Shown: positions 17,355 through 25,490 of the stretch, piece by piece | Layout: the number at the start of each line of letters is the position of its first letter | Position numbering within the stretch: position 1 is the first letter of the stretch | Assembly: GCA_002353815.1 (NCBI GenBank) | Contig: DEKK01000003.1 | Span: 339,002 to 403,001 of the forward strand | Direction: 5' to 3' | DNA: 64,000 nucleotides | Origin: Bifidobacteriaceae bacterium UBA2724 | GTDB taxonomy: Bacteria > Actinomycetota > Actinomycetes > Actinomycetales > Bifidobacteriaceae | The notes under the pieces: model-generated | The model's database searches: none | What the model was told of the DNA's origin: nothing | What the model saw: only the letters and a program-made list of their open reading frames with translations | Made by a program: the position numbers and the translations under genes

Positions 17355-18242
17355 TCAGGCGAGGCCCTCCTGGCGGCGGCCGGCGTCGGAAAGCCTGTCG
17401 GACACGGCGTCCGACAGGTCGCCGAGCGTGGCGCCCTCGTACGCGCGTGTCGTCGTGACGGCCGGCGCGGGCACGACGCTCGGGTACGTCACGATCAGGG
17501 TACCCGCGCCGACGCTGATGCGCCCGGGCGTCCCCATGAGTTCGTTGCTCAGCTGCGAGACGGTGTTGGCCACGGTGAAGCCGCTCACTTCGTATTTGAG
17601 ACCGGCGATGGTGACATCGCGCGACTCCTCGTCCATCGAGAACACCGACACCATGGGGAAGTCGGGGATGGGGCATGCGGCGAAATCCACGGAGCCGTCG
17701 GTCACGGCCACGGCGTTGAGGCGGTCGCCGTAGAGGAAGGCTGTGCCGCCGGCGTGGCTCACGAAGCCGAGGAGCTGCAGGTTGCCGATCGTGTGGTCGA
17801 GGCGTCCGCCCAGGCCTCCCAGGATGTGGAATTCCCGGGCGCCCGCCATCCATCCGGCCTTGACGGCGCTCATCATGTCGGTGTCGTCTTTCTGGCTGGG
17901 GAGCGTGATGACGCTGAGCCCGCGATAGGGCCCCGATGCGAGACGCGATGTGGCGTAGGCGGCGAGGCGGGATTCCGCGGTTCCGCGTGGGTCGGCGGAA
18001 TCCCGTTCCTCGCCGAGAGGCTCGGTGTCGAACCGGGATGCGATGGAGTCCATGTCGCCGATTACGAAGTCGGGTCGGATGCCGAGGCCGGCGGCGTGGT
18101 CGAGGCCGCCGTCGGCCGCGACCACCAACGGGTCGCAGCCCGCCCCGTCGCCGGCGAGCCCGGCCATGCGCAGGGCATGCGCCTCCGTGCCGTAGTAATC
18201 ACCGGCTCCCAGGATGATGCAGCGGGTGGATGTGTGCGCCAT
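17355..18242 (-). CDS. thiN: Thiamine pyrophosphokinase
   Basis: This 295-residue cytosolic kinase transfers pyrophosphate from ATP to thiamine, giving the cofactor TPP. Typical motifs are VVAADGGLDHAAGLGIRPDFVIGDMDS (about 40-66), the aspartate-rich PSQKDDTDMMSAVKAG (about 115-130) and LGGLGGRLDHTIGNLQLL (about 141-158). The ATG at 18242 has AAGGA 7 bases before it. It works downstream of the thiSFG thiazole pathway 3 kb away or of imported thiamine. The length is above the usual 210-230 because of a loop after the GDMDS motif and an extended C-terminus. Confidence 0.92.
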   Translation of the reverse strand: MAHTSTRCIILGAGDYYGTEAHALRMAGLAGDGAGCDPLVVAADGGLDHAAGLGIRPDFVIGDMDSIASRFDTEPLGEERDSADPRGTAESRLAAYATSRLASGPYRGLSVITLPSQKDDTDMMSAVKAGWMAGAREFHILGGLGGRLDHTIGNLQLLGFVSHAGGTAFLYGDRLNAVAVTDGSVDFAACPIPDFPMVSVFSMDEESRDVTIAGLKYEVSGFTVANTVSQLSNELMGTPGRISVGAGTLIVTYPSVVPAPAVTTTRAYEGATLGDLSDAVSDRLSDAGRRQEGLA

Positions 18243-18392
18243 GGGTGTCCTTTCGTCTGCCGCTTTTGTCTGACTCGAGTCTAGAAGGGTCGGTAGAATA
18301 TGCCATGAATACATCGTTACACCCCCTTGTCCACGGGGCGGTCGCGGCGGCCGGCGCATCCATGCTGCGCCGCGGCGAAGGAAGGCATGCAC

Positions 18393-19196
18393 ATGGCATC
18401 TGACATCAAGGCGGCGTTCTTCGACATCGATGGCACGCTCACGAGCTTCGTGACGCATGACGTGCCGCAGTCCACCAAGGACGCCCTTGAGGAACTCAGC
18501 AGACGCGGCATCGCCACCTTCATCTGCTCGGGGCGCCCGCCGACGCAACTGGGGCCCATCCGGCAGCTCATCGACCACGAGTGGACCGGCTTCGTGACCA
18601 TGAACGGCCAGTATTGCTTCGACGACAGGGGATACCAGGAATCCGAGGCGCTCGACCCCGGCGACGTGCGTGCGTTCGTGGAGTACATCGCCGCCCGGCT
18701 GCCCGATGTCTCCGCCGGCTTCTGCGAGCTCGACTACGTCTATTTCAACCAGATCACCGGATACCTGCGCAAGATGTGGGACGGACTGGGCAAAACCGCT
18801 CCCGCGCTTGTCGTCGACGATCCGCAGAGGACGCGCACCCACGTTACCTACCAGTTGTCGGCGTATGTGCCGGAAGGCCCCGAGCAGGACGCCATCATGG
18901 AGGTCATGCCGCATTCCAAGGCGCTTCGCTGGCACCCCGATTTCACCGATATCTGCCCGTTGGACGGCGGCAAGCCCACGGGGATGCGCCGTTTCATGAA
19001 ACGCTACGGATGGACCCCGGACCAGGTCATCGCCTTCGGCGACGGTGGCAACGACACGGACATGCTCGCTTTCGCCGGCATCGGCGTCGCCATGGGCAAT
19101 GCCACCGAGGTCGCGAAATCCGCCGCTGACTACGTCACCGACGACGTCGATCACGACGGGATCCTCAACGCCCTCAGGCATTTCGACGTGCTGTGA
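18393..19196 (+). CDS. HAD-superfamily phosphatase, Cof type
   Basis: This 267-residue cytosolic hydrolase of the Cof/YidA subfamily has the catalytic FFDIDGTLTSF (motif I), ICSGRPPTQL (motif II), and the late lysine and FGDGGNDTDMLAFAGIGVAMGNA (motifs III/IV). The C2-type cap lies between about 85 and 190. The substrate is probably a phosphorylated sugar or nucleotide, but it cannot be told from the sequence. Start 18393 has AGGAAGG 7 bases upstream; the ATG two codons earlier is too close to it. Confidence 0.92.
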   Translation: MASDIKAAFFDIDGTLTSFVTHDVPQSTKDALEELSRRGIATFICSGRPPTQLGPIRQLIDHEWTGFVTMNGQYCFDDRGYQESEALDPGDVRAFVEYIAARLPDVSAGFCELDYVYFNQITGYLRKMWDGLGKTAPALVVDDPQRTRTHVTYQLSAYVPEGPEQDAIMEVMPHSKALRWHPDFTDICPLDGGKPTGMRRFMKRYGWTPDQVIAFGDGGNDTDMLAFAGIGVAMGNATEVAKSAADYVTDDVDHDGILNALRHFDVL

Positions 19197-19222
19197 CCCC
19201 TCTGCCGCGGGGTCACAGCACG
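19187..19222. terminator. Long hairpin across the HAD gene stop
   Basis: CGTGCTGTGACCCC pairs perfectly with GGGGTCACAGCACG (14 bp) around an 8-base loop; the stem includes the stop codon. There is no T-tract, so it may act as a rho-associated or transcript-stabilising hairpin between convergent genes. Confidence 0.6.
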
Positions 19223-19285
19223 GCGCGTCGGACGCGGTGTGGGCCTGGGGAAACCGGCGCCCGACGCGCCGGGCGCGGACCCAGA

Positions 19286-20161
19286 TCATCCCAGGCGCTG
19301 CATCTCGTCGTCGGTGAGCCGCAGGTCGAGAGCCTGCACGTCGTCGTCGAGCTCCATGGCGTTCTGCGCGCTGGGGATCGCGATGAACACGGGGCTTTGC
19401 GCCAGCTCCCAGGCGAGCGTCACGCGCTGGTAGCTCACGCCCCGGTCGGCCGCCACCTGGCGGAAGGGCACGAACCGTGTCATGCTCACCTGCTCCAGGT
19501 ATCCGCCCAGCGGGCTCCACGCCACGAACGGGATGCCCAGGGCCTCGCAGTGGCGCAGCGTGTCTTCCTCGTCGCGGTACGCGGGGTTGAATTTGTTCTG
19601 CACCGCGGCCAGTCCGTCGCCCAGGATGGCGTGGGCGACGTCGATCTGTTCGACGCTGGCGCGCGAGATCCCGGCGTGGGCGATCACGCCTTCGTCGAGA
19701 AGCCGCCGCAGCGCCCCCATCTCGTCCTCGTACGGGACGGCCGGGTCGGGGCAGTGCGAATACAGCAGGTCCAGATGGTCCACGCCCAGCGCCACGCACG
19801 ATTCCTTGGCGTTGCGGATCATCGTCCCGGGGCGCGAATCGGCCTGCCAGCCGTATTCGCCGTTCTCCAGCGTGCGGCGGTAACCGGTCTTCGTGGCCAC
19901 CACCACGTCGTCGCGCGGCCCGTCCCACGTGCGCAGGGCCTGCGCCACCAGACGCTCGCCCGATTCCTCGCACCCCTCGGATTCGCCCGGCGTGTAATAC
20001 GACCACGCGGTGTCGATGTAGCGGATGCCGGCGTCGAGCGCGGCGTGGATCACGCCGACCGCCGTCTCCGTGCGCGGATGGCCCTCGATGGCGAGGGCCA
20101 TGGTGCCCAGTCCCAGACGCGGCACCGTGCGTCCTGCGAATTCGATGGAAGATATGCTCAT
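19286..20161 (-). CDS. Aldo/keto reductase
   Basis: This 291-residue NADPH-dependent (beta/alpha)8 oxidoreductase carries the catalytic tetrad: Asp and Tyr in YIDTAWSYY, Lys in VVATKTGY and His in LYSHCPDP. GLGTMALAIEGH and IPSAQNAMELDDD frame the cofactor site. It belongs to the broad-specificity aldehyde/ketone reductases; no substrate can be assigned. The ATG at 20161 follows CAAGGAGCAC. A PhzB-like gene ends 64 bases upstream on the same strand and may be cotranscribed. Confidence 0.93.
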   Translation of the reverse strand: MSISSIEFAGRTVPRLGLGTMALAIEGHPRTETAVGVIHAALDAGIRYIDTAWSYYTPGESEGCEESGERLVAQALRTWDGPRDDVVVATKTGYRRTLENGEYGWQADSRPGTMIRNAKESCVALGVDHLDLLYSHCPDPAVPYEDEMGALRRLLDEGVIAHAGISRASVEQIDVAHAILGDGLAAVQNKFNPAYRDEEDTLRHCEALGIPFVAWSPLGGYLEQVSMTRFVPFRQVAADRGVSYQRVTLAWELAQSPVFIAIPSAQNAMELDDDVQALDLRLTDDEMQRLG

Positions 20162-20225
20162 CGTTGCCTTGTGCTCCTTGGAATCGTGGTGCGGCCGTTG
20201 CGGGCGGGGCCCGGGGCCGTCGGCG

Positions 20226-20756
20226 TCAAGCCTGCGGGAAATCGCCGAGGTCGATGGTGGGCGTGGGCAGGCCCAGCGCCTTCATCTCGACGATGGGGTT
20301 CATGAACTCGCGCTCGCGGGCTATGAGGCCGTTGCGCATCTCGAACGAATAGATGAAATGGTTCTCGTAATGCACCGGGTCGTGTCCGGGCAGGACCAGG
20401 GTGCCGTGGCCGTCGGCCTCCGCCCACAGCCAGTTCGGGTCGTCGGTGTGCCAGATGCGGATGCCGGACCATTCCCAGTCGGGGAAGTGCTCGGAGCTCC
20501 ACACGTCGTAGGCGGCGATGCTGTCGCGCCCCTGCGCATAGGCGGGGGAGCCGGTGTCCGACGTCCACAGGCCGCTCACGGCGTCTTCGGTGAACAGCTC
20601 GTGACGGCGTAGCAGCGCGTCGCCGTGGCCGGAATGCAGGAACATGTCGACGGTTGCATAGTTCGCCGCGCGCGTGGCGTCGTCGCTGGCGCCTCGGGCG
20701 CGGGTTGCGTCTGCGCCGGGGGTTTCGCACGCCGGGCGGGATGTTTCAATGCTCAT
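20226..20756 (-). CDS. PhzA/PhzB-like SnoaL-fold protein
   Basis: This 176-residue protein belongs to the NTF2/SnoaL-like fold and resembles PhzA/PhzB of phenazine synthesis: LFTEDAVSGLWTSDTG, HFPDWEWSGI, WAEADGHGTLVLPGH, HYENHFIYSFEMRNGLI, REREFMNPIVEMKALG. In phenazine clusters this protein catalyses an imine condensation. No other phz gene is present, so another small-molecule role is likely. The start at 20756 has a weak AGGA ribosome site. About 25 N-terminal residues are low-complexity. Confidence 0.8.
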   Translation of the reverse strand: MSIETSRPACETPGADATRARGASDDATRAANYATVDMFLHSGHGDALLRRHELFTEDAVSGLWTSDTGSPAYAQGRDSIAAYDVWSSEHFPDWEWSGIRIWHTDDPNWLWAEADGHGTLVLPGHDPVHYENHFIYSFEMRNGLIAREREFMNPIVEMKALGLPTPTIDLGDFPQA

Positions 20757-20833
20757 GCATCCTACGATAATCCGTCCGCCGACTCCGGCGTTCCTGGCGA
20801 CACCCGTGGGCCCGATCGGGGAGCGAGCTGTGC

Positions 20834-20839
20834 TATGGT
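20834..20839 (+). promoter_or_regulatory. Extended -10 upstream of TPP riboswitch
   Basis: TGCTATGGT gives a TGn extended -10 (TATGGT) placed so that transcription would begin at or just before the riboswitch. The -35 region is poor. Confidence 0.45.
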
Positions 20840-20847
20840 GAATCCAT

Positions 20848-20932
20848 AACTCAACGGGAGCTTTCCAGAGGCTGAGAGGAAGCAGAAGCTTCGACCGAAC
20901 TTGATACGGGTAATGCCGTCGTAAGGAACGCC
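20848..20932 (+). promoter_or_regulatory. TPP (thiamine pyrophosphate) riboswitch
   Basis: The aptamer contains the diagnostic GAGGCTGAGAGGAAG (P3 and pyrimidine-sensing loop) and TTGATACGGGTAATGCCGTCGTAAGGAA (the pyrophosphate-sensing half), with ACGGGAGC at the 5' side. It faces thiS-thiF-thiG and should lower their expression when TPP is high. An odd feature is that the aptamer is about 580 bases from the thiS start, whereas the expression platform is normally within 100-150 bases. Confidence 0.95.
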
Positions 20933-21513
20933 TTCGAAACGACCGGACCTCGACCTGCACTCAGTGGCATGCGCCACGGGTCAGACGTGCTGCTGCCGCC
21001 GCGATGCCATGCATTTCGACGCCAAGGCCGCAGGTGCGCGGGTTCCATAGGGGTCTGGGACGATTCGGCAGGCTGAGTTTCTTTTTGCACCCCGCAGACA
21101 TGGCGACCATGCCACGAGCATGCCTTCGCCGCGCGCAGACTCCAGCGCGTGCCAGCGTCATGTCATGCACCCACGGTGCATGCGGAACGCCGGTGGCGGA
21201 TGCCGCGCGATGCGGGGCACGTGTCGGTTTCCCTCGGCCTTTCCTTCGGGAATCCGCGGCTATCCGCGGCCCAAACGCCGACTGCCGGTCGGTGGTCGGG
21301 TCACGGTCGGTTGCGGAAACCAGAGGCTTCCCGCTGTCGGAACGACGATTCCGGACGGCGGGATGGGGTGGATCCCGCAGGGATAGATGACAGGGTCATC
21401 GAGGGGCGCACCACCAAGGGTACGGTTTCTTCGACGACCCTTTTTCGGTTTTTGGGACCCTGCGGCGCGACTACCGCACAGCCCCGCGAATCAGGTTCGA
21501 GAAAGGAACGCCG
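20933..21513 (+). other. Long thi leader without a recognisable gene
   Basis: These 581 bases hold only unconvincing reading frames. Near the end, AAGGGT and ACCCTTTTT (21416-21454) can form a weak stem with T-run, a candidate expression-platform terminator. Positions 21071-21080 have a lone T-run after GGCTGAGT. A lost gene or an unusually long regulatory leader are both possible. Confidence 0.5.
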
Positions 21514-21708
21514 ATGAAAGTCAATGGCGAACAGGTCGTCTGCGATACGCCGATGAGCGTCACGCAGCTCATCGAAAGCCGCGGGCTCAATTCCCGGCGC
21601 GTGGCGGTGGAGCTCAACGGCTCCATCGTCCCCCGCGCTCAGCGCGAGACCACGATGCTCAAGGATTCCGACACCGTCGAGATCGTGTCGTTCGTCCAGG
21701 GAGGCTGA
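21514..21708 (+). CDS. thiS: Sulfur carrier protein ThiS
   Basis: This 64-residue ubiquitin-fold protein ends VQGG; its C-terminal glycine is adenylated by ThiF, then thiocarboxylated to donate sulfur to ThiG. It starts MKVNGEQV, and LIESRGLNSRRVAVELNGSI is typical. GAAAGGA lies 8 bases before the ATG. First gene of thiS-thiF-thiG under the TPP riboswitch. Confidence 0.95.
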   Translation: MKVNGEQVVCDTPMSVTQLIESRGLNSRRVAVELNGSIVPRAQRETTMLKDSDTVEIVSFVQGG

Positions 21709-21814
21709 CGCCCGCGCCTACGCCGCCCGCCGCGTTATCCACAGCCCAGGTGCGGCGGAGCGACATGAATCCCATCGTCATACGTTCCCCAGAAACAGGA
21801 CACACCATCACATC

Positions 21815-22600
21815 ATGACATCTCCAATCTCAGCAACCGGCGCCGGCGCATCCGCGGCGCCCGCGCAGCAGGTCGCCAACCCGCCGTTCATCCCCAGCGC
21901 CACCCCCGAGCAGGACGCCGCGCGCGCCCGCATGTTCGCGCAGCTCGATGGCCTCGACGTGCGTCGGCTCGTCAGCGAGAAGGAGGTGCGCGACGCCTTG
22001 CTCGAACGCCACGGCGCCGCCACCCAGGCGAAGCTCGATGCGGCCAGCGTGGCCATCTGCGGGTGCGGCGGCCTCGGGTCCACCGTGGCGATCGCGCTCG
22101 CGCGCATCGGCGTGGGGCACATGCACCTCATCGACTTCGACGTGGTCGACATGACCAACCTCAACCGCCAGCAATACTCGGTGTGGCACGTGGGGCAGCC
22201 GAAGCCCGTGGCGCTTCGGCAGGTCATCGCATCCATCAACCCCTACCTCGACGTGCGCATCGACTGCACCAAGGTCACGGACGACAACGTGCGCGACCTG
22301 CTCGCCGGGGACGCCATCGTCGCCGAATGCTTCGACGTGCCCGAGAACAAGACGTTCCTGGTCAACGCGGTGCTCGAGAACTTCCCCGACAAGCCGCTGG
22401 TGAGCGCATCCGGGATGGCGGGGTACTGCAGCTCCAACCTCATCTCGACGCGCCGCGTGGCGCGCAACTTCTATTTCTGCGGCGACGGCGAGACCGCGCC
22501 GAAGCCCGGCGCGGGGCTCATGGCGCCGCGCGTCGGCGTCGTGGCCGCGCACGAAGCCAACATGATCACCCGCATCATCCTCGGCGAGGACGACGCCTGA
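21815..22600 (+). CDS. thiF: ThiS adenylyltransferase ThiF
   Basis: This 261-residue E1-like enzyme adenylates the ThiS C-terminus. The Rossmann motif CGCGGLGSTVAIALARIGVG (about 76-95), DFDVVDMTNLNRQQY (ATP and Mg binding) and the substrate-cleft ECFDVPENKTFLVNAVL are present. It matches the short ThiF form common in anaerobes, without a rhodanese domain. The first 35 residues are low-complexity and variable. The gap to thiS is 106 bases; thiG follows after 62. Confidence 0.93.
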   Translation: MTSPISATGAGASAAPAQQVANPPFIPSATPEQDAARARMFAQLDGLDVRRLVSEKEVRDALLERHGAATQAKLDAASVAICGCGGLGSTVAIALARIGVGHMHLIDFDVVDMTNLNRQQYSVWHVGQPKPVALRQVIASINPYLDVRIDCTKVTDDNVRDLLAGDAIVAECFDVPENKTFLVNAVLENFPDKPLVSASGMAGYCSSNLISTRRVARNFYFCGDGETAPKPGAGLMAPRVGVVAAHEANMITRIILGEDDA

Positions 22601-22662
22601 CGCAGGCGCCGCCGGCCCGGGGAGCGCGGGCGTAATTTCCGTCAACCAACGGAGGAGTACGA

Positions 22663-23559
22663 ATGGAACATTACAGCAGCCAGCAGAACCAGCCGCACCG
22701 CATCGGTCTCAGCGCCGAGGACCGTGCCGAGGCCGAGCGCCTCTCGGGGGCCTACACCGCCCACAACCTGGTGGGAAGCGGTGCCTACGACAGGATCGAG
22801 GACACCCCGCTCGTGCTCGGCGGGCATGAGTTCTCCTCGCGGTTCATCCTCGGGTCGGGGCGTTACGACCTGCGGCTCATCAAGGCCACCATCGAGAACG
22901 CCGGCACGCAGATCGTCACCATGGCGCTGCGCCGCGCGCAGACCAGCGAGAACAGCGTGCTCGACTACATCCCTGACGGCATCACCCTGCTGCCGAACAC
23001 CTCCGGGGCGCGCACCGCCGAGGAGGCCGTGCGCATCGCGCGTCTGGCGCGGGATGTGTGCGAGACGGATTTCGTGAAGGTCGAGATCAAGCGCGAGGAG
23101 AAATACCTGCTGCCCGACAACGCCGAGACCATCAAGGCGACCGAGATCCTTGCCAACGAGGGTTTCGTGGTCATGCCGTATATGTTCCCCGACCCGCTGG
23201 CGGCGCACGACCTCGAGGAGGCGGGCGCGGCGGCGGTCATGCCGCTGGGCGCCATGATCGGCTCGAACAAGGGCCTGCGGATGCGGGACTTCATCGAGGT
23301 CATCATCGCCAATGCCCACGTCCCGGTGATCGTGGACGCCGGCATCGGCCGCCCCTCGCAGGCGTGCGAGGCCATGGAGATGGGCGCCGACGCGGTCATG
23401 GCATACACTGCGGTGGCGTCCGCGGGCAACATCCCGCTCATGGCGCGCGCCTTCCGCGACGCCATCGCGGCCGGACGCGCCGCGTATCTGAGCGGCCTGG
23501 GGAAGGTCGTCGAGGGACATGCCGTGCCCTCCAGCCCCACGACGGGCTACCTGCGCTGA
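22663..23559 (+). CDS. thiG: Thiazole synthase ThiG
   Basis: This TIM-barrel enzyme joins deoxyxylulose 5-phosphate, dehydroglycine and ThiS-bound sulfur into the thiazole phosphate of thiamine. Within its 298 residues are SSRFILGSGRY, the Schiff-base lysine region FVKVEIKREEKYLLPD, GFVVMPYMFPDP, AAVMPLGAMIGSN and VPVIVDAGIGRPSQACEAMEMGADAV. It has an N-terminal extension of about 45 residues compared with typical ThiG (about 255). No thiH or thiO, which would make dehydroglycine, is adjacent. The ribosome site GGAGGAG is strong. Confidence 0.95.
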   Translation: MEHYSSQQNQPHRIGLSAEDRAEAERLSGAYTAHNLVGSGAYDRIEDTPLVLGGHEFSSRFILGSGRYDLRLIKATIENAGTQIVTMALRRAQTSENSVLDYIPDGITLLPNTSGARTAEEAVRIARLARDVCETDFVKVEIKREEKYLLPDNAETIKATEILANEGFVVMPYMFPDPLAAHDLEEAGAAAVMPLGAMIGSNKGLRMRDFIEVIIANAHVPVIVDAGIGRPSQACEAMEMGADAVMAYTAVASAGNIPLMARAFRDAIAAGRAAYLSGLGKVVEGHAVPSSPTTGYLR

Positions 23560-23881
23560 CGCGTGCCGCCCCATGCGGCGCGCATCCGCCGCGCGACACG
23601 CCGGACGGCGTCCGCCGGTACATCCGACACGCCCGTGTCCGGGAGTGTGGTACACTACTCAAGGCTTGAGAAATCAAGAAAGTGGATTCCGAGGAATCCC
23701 ACCTGGGAGCCTTGAAGGCTGCGGGTCATGGGCGGATGCCTTTTCAGACGCGTCCGCGTGCCGCCTGCGCACCGTGTCGGTGCCGCGGCGCCGTGCTTCG
23801 TGCACGTGTCATGGTTCGTGTTCTTCAGTGCTTGCGATGGGTTCCGACAGTCCGCTCACGCAAACGAGGATTGGAGTTATC
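23560..23881 (+). promoter_or_regulatory. infC operon leader and promoter
   Basis: The 322 bases before infC contain TGGTACACT (extended -10 at 23651-23656) with a weak -35, giving a leader of about 220 bases. The leader can fold: GGATTCC-GA-GGAATCC (23692-23709) and GGGAGCCTTGAAGGCT (23705-23720) are short stems. Ribosomal-protein L20 or IF3 autoregulation in such leaders is known for this operon in other bacteria; here it is inferred. No gene is seen. Confidence 0.5.
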
Positions 23882-24580
23882 ATCAGCGACGAACCACGCA
23901 TAAACGAGGAGATCCGCGTGCCGCAGGTCCGACTCATCGGGCCCAAGGGCGAGCAGGTCGGGGTCATTGCTACGAGCGTTGCCCTCAATCTTGCGCGTGA
24001 GGCGAATCTCGATCTCGTCGAGGTCGCGCCCAACGCCAAGCCGCCCGTGGCCAAGCTCATCGATTACGGCAAGTTCAAGTACAACGAGAAGATCAAGGCT
24101 CGCGAAGCTCGCCGCAACCAGAGCACCGCGGAAATCAAGGAGATTCGCTTCCGTCTGAAGATCGATGACCATGATTTCGAGGTGAAGAAGGGACATGTGG
24201 TCCGCTTCCTCTCCGGCGGCGACAAGGTCAAGGTGACAATCATGCTTCGCGGTCGTGAGCAGTCCCGCCCGATCGGCGGCGTCGAGCTCCTGCAGCGTCT
24301 CGCTTCCGAAGTGGAGGAATACGGCACGATTGAATCCCAGCCGAAGCAGGAGGGGCGCAACATCTTCATGACGCTTGCGCCGAAGGGCAAGAAGGTCCAC
24401 ACCCAGTCGGAGCAGCGCCGACGCGGAGCGGAATCCCGCGCCGAACGCCAGGCCCGCCAGGCGGCGCGTCTCGCAGCCAAGCAGGATGCACAGAGCAAGG
24501 CGGCCAAGCAGGCCCGGGAAGAGCTCGAAGGCAAGGCCGACAAGCCGACTTCCGGTGCGTCCAAGCCGGAGCGCAAGTAG
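23882..24580 (+). CDS. infC: Translation initiation factor IF-3
   Basis: IF-3 binds the 30S subunit and checks start codons. Sequence from ISDEPRINEEIRVPQVRLIGPKGEQ is the standard N-terminus, so translation must begin at an ATC: 23882 (GGAG 5 bases before) or 23879. The upstream ATG at 23837 lacks a ribosome site. Non-AUG starts are a known autoregulatory feature of infC. N- and C-domains are complete, followed by a basic/acidic tail of about 60 residues rich in alanine, lysine and arginine, longer than the E. coli protein (180). rpmI follows after 60 bases. Confidence 0.95.
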   Translation: MSDEPRINEEIRVPQVRLIGPKGEQVGVIATSVALNLAREANLDLVEVAPNAKPPVAKLIDYGKFKYNEKIKAREARRNQSTAEIKEIRFRLKIDDHDFEVKKGHVVRFLSGGDKVKVTIMLRGREQSRPIGGVELLQRLASEVEEYGTIESQPKQEGRNIFMTLAPKGKKVHTQSEQRRRGAESRAERQARQAARLAAKQDAQSKAAKQAREELEGKADKPTSGASKPERK

Positions 24581-24640
24581 CCCGATCCCAACGAGGGCCA
24601 GATAGCTTCCCATCGAAGAACACAAACAAGGAGGGCAGCA

Positions 24641-24835
24641 ATGCCGAAGATGAAGTCCAACTCCGCAGCTTCCAAGCGTATCCGTGTGACGGGTTCCGGC
24701 AAGCTCATGCATGCCGGCTGCGCGATGCGCCACAACCTGGAGCACAAGTCCGCTCGCAAGCGTCGTCACCTGTCTGAGGACGGTGTGCTCGCAACGCCGC
24801 AGAGCAAGAACATGAAGACGATGCTCGGCCTGTGA
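24641..24835 (+). CDS. rpmI: 50S ribosomal protein bL35
   Basis: This 64-residue basic protein shows the L35 signature: MPKMKSNSAASKRIRVTGSGK, AMRHNLEHKSARKRRHL, MKTMLGL. Large-subunit component. The AAGGAGG site lies 7 bases before the ATG. Middle gene of infC-rpmI-rplT. Confidence 0.97.
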   Translation: MPKMKSNSAASKRIRVTGSGKLMHAGCAMRHNLEHKSARKRRHLSEDGVLATPQSKNMKTMLGL

Positions 24836-24883
24836 TTGGCTGCAAGCAACAAGGATTTTTTAAAGGAAAGCTGAGGAAATAAC

Positions 24884-25267
24884 ATGGCACGTGTCAAGCG
24901 CGCAGTCAATGCCCACAAGAAGCGTCGCGCAACGCTCGAGCGCGCGAAGGGTTACCGCGGTACCCGTTCCCGCCTGTATCGTCGCGCCAAGGAGCAGCTG
25001 CTCCACTCTTACAACTACAACTTCCGTGACCGCAAGGCTCGCAAGGGCGACTTCCGCAAGCTGTGGATCTCCCGTATCAACGCCGCCGTGCGCAACGAGG
25101 GCATGACCTACAACCGCTTCGTGCAGGGCCTGCGTCTTGCCGGCATCGAACTCGACCGCCGCGCCCTCGCCGAGCTCGCCGTGAACGACCCCGCTGCGTT
25201 CTCCGCCATCGTGGCACAGGCCAAGGCCGCCCTGCCCGAGGACGTCAACGCTCCGGTTGCCGCCTGA
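24884..25267 (+). CDS. rplT: 50S ribosomal protein bL20
   Basis: This 127-residue protein binds 23S rRNA early in large-subunit assembly. MARVKRAVNAHKKRR, LERAKGYRGTRSRLYRRAKEQLLHSYNYNFRDRKARKGDFR and LWISRINAAVRNEGMTYNRF are diagnostic. The C-terminal ten residues form a variable acidic tail. The operon ends with a terminator 40 bases downstream. Confidence 0.98.
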   Translation: MARVKRAVNAHKKRRATLERAKGYRGTRSRLYRRAKEQLLHSYNYNFRDRKARKGDFRKLWISRINAAVRNEGMTYNRFVQGLRLAGIELDRRALAELAVNDPAAFSAIVAQAKAALPEDVNAPVAA

Positions 25268-25306
25268 GTCCGACGCACATCCGCCGCAAGACGGATCTGA
25301 CTCTTC

Positions 25307-25340
25307 CAAGGCCCCGACACCCAGTGCCGGGGCCTTTTCC
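25307..25340 (+). terminator. Terminator of infC-rpmI-rplT
   Basis: AAGGCCCCG pairs with CGGGGCCTT around an 11-base loop (ACACCCAGTGC, with a short internal stem), followed by TTCC. It is a standard intrinsic terminator. Confidence 0.88.
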
Positions 25341-25490
25341 GTGCCCGCCGCCCTTGTCGCACGTGCTGCGGCGGCGTGGAACCCACACGTGCGGCAAATG
25401 AGCGGATATTGGCAAGATGCCCCGGCGCATGCTACGAAAGTTGCAATCATCGATTAATCTACCCAAAGGAATAAGGAAGGAGCCCGCCAT

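Noticed and set aside
20961..21170. Basic 69-residue frame opposite the thi leader
   Set aside because: Its composition is that of a high-GC shadow frame and it runs against the direction of the operon.
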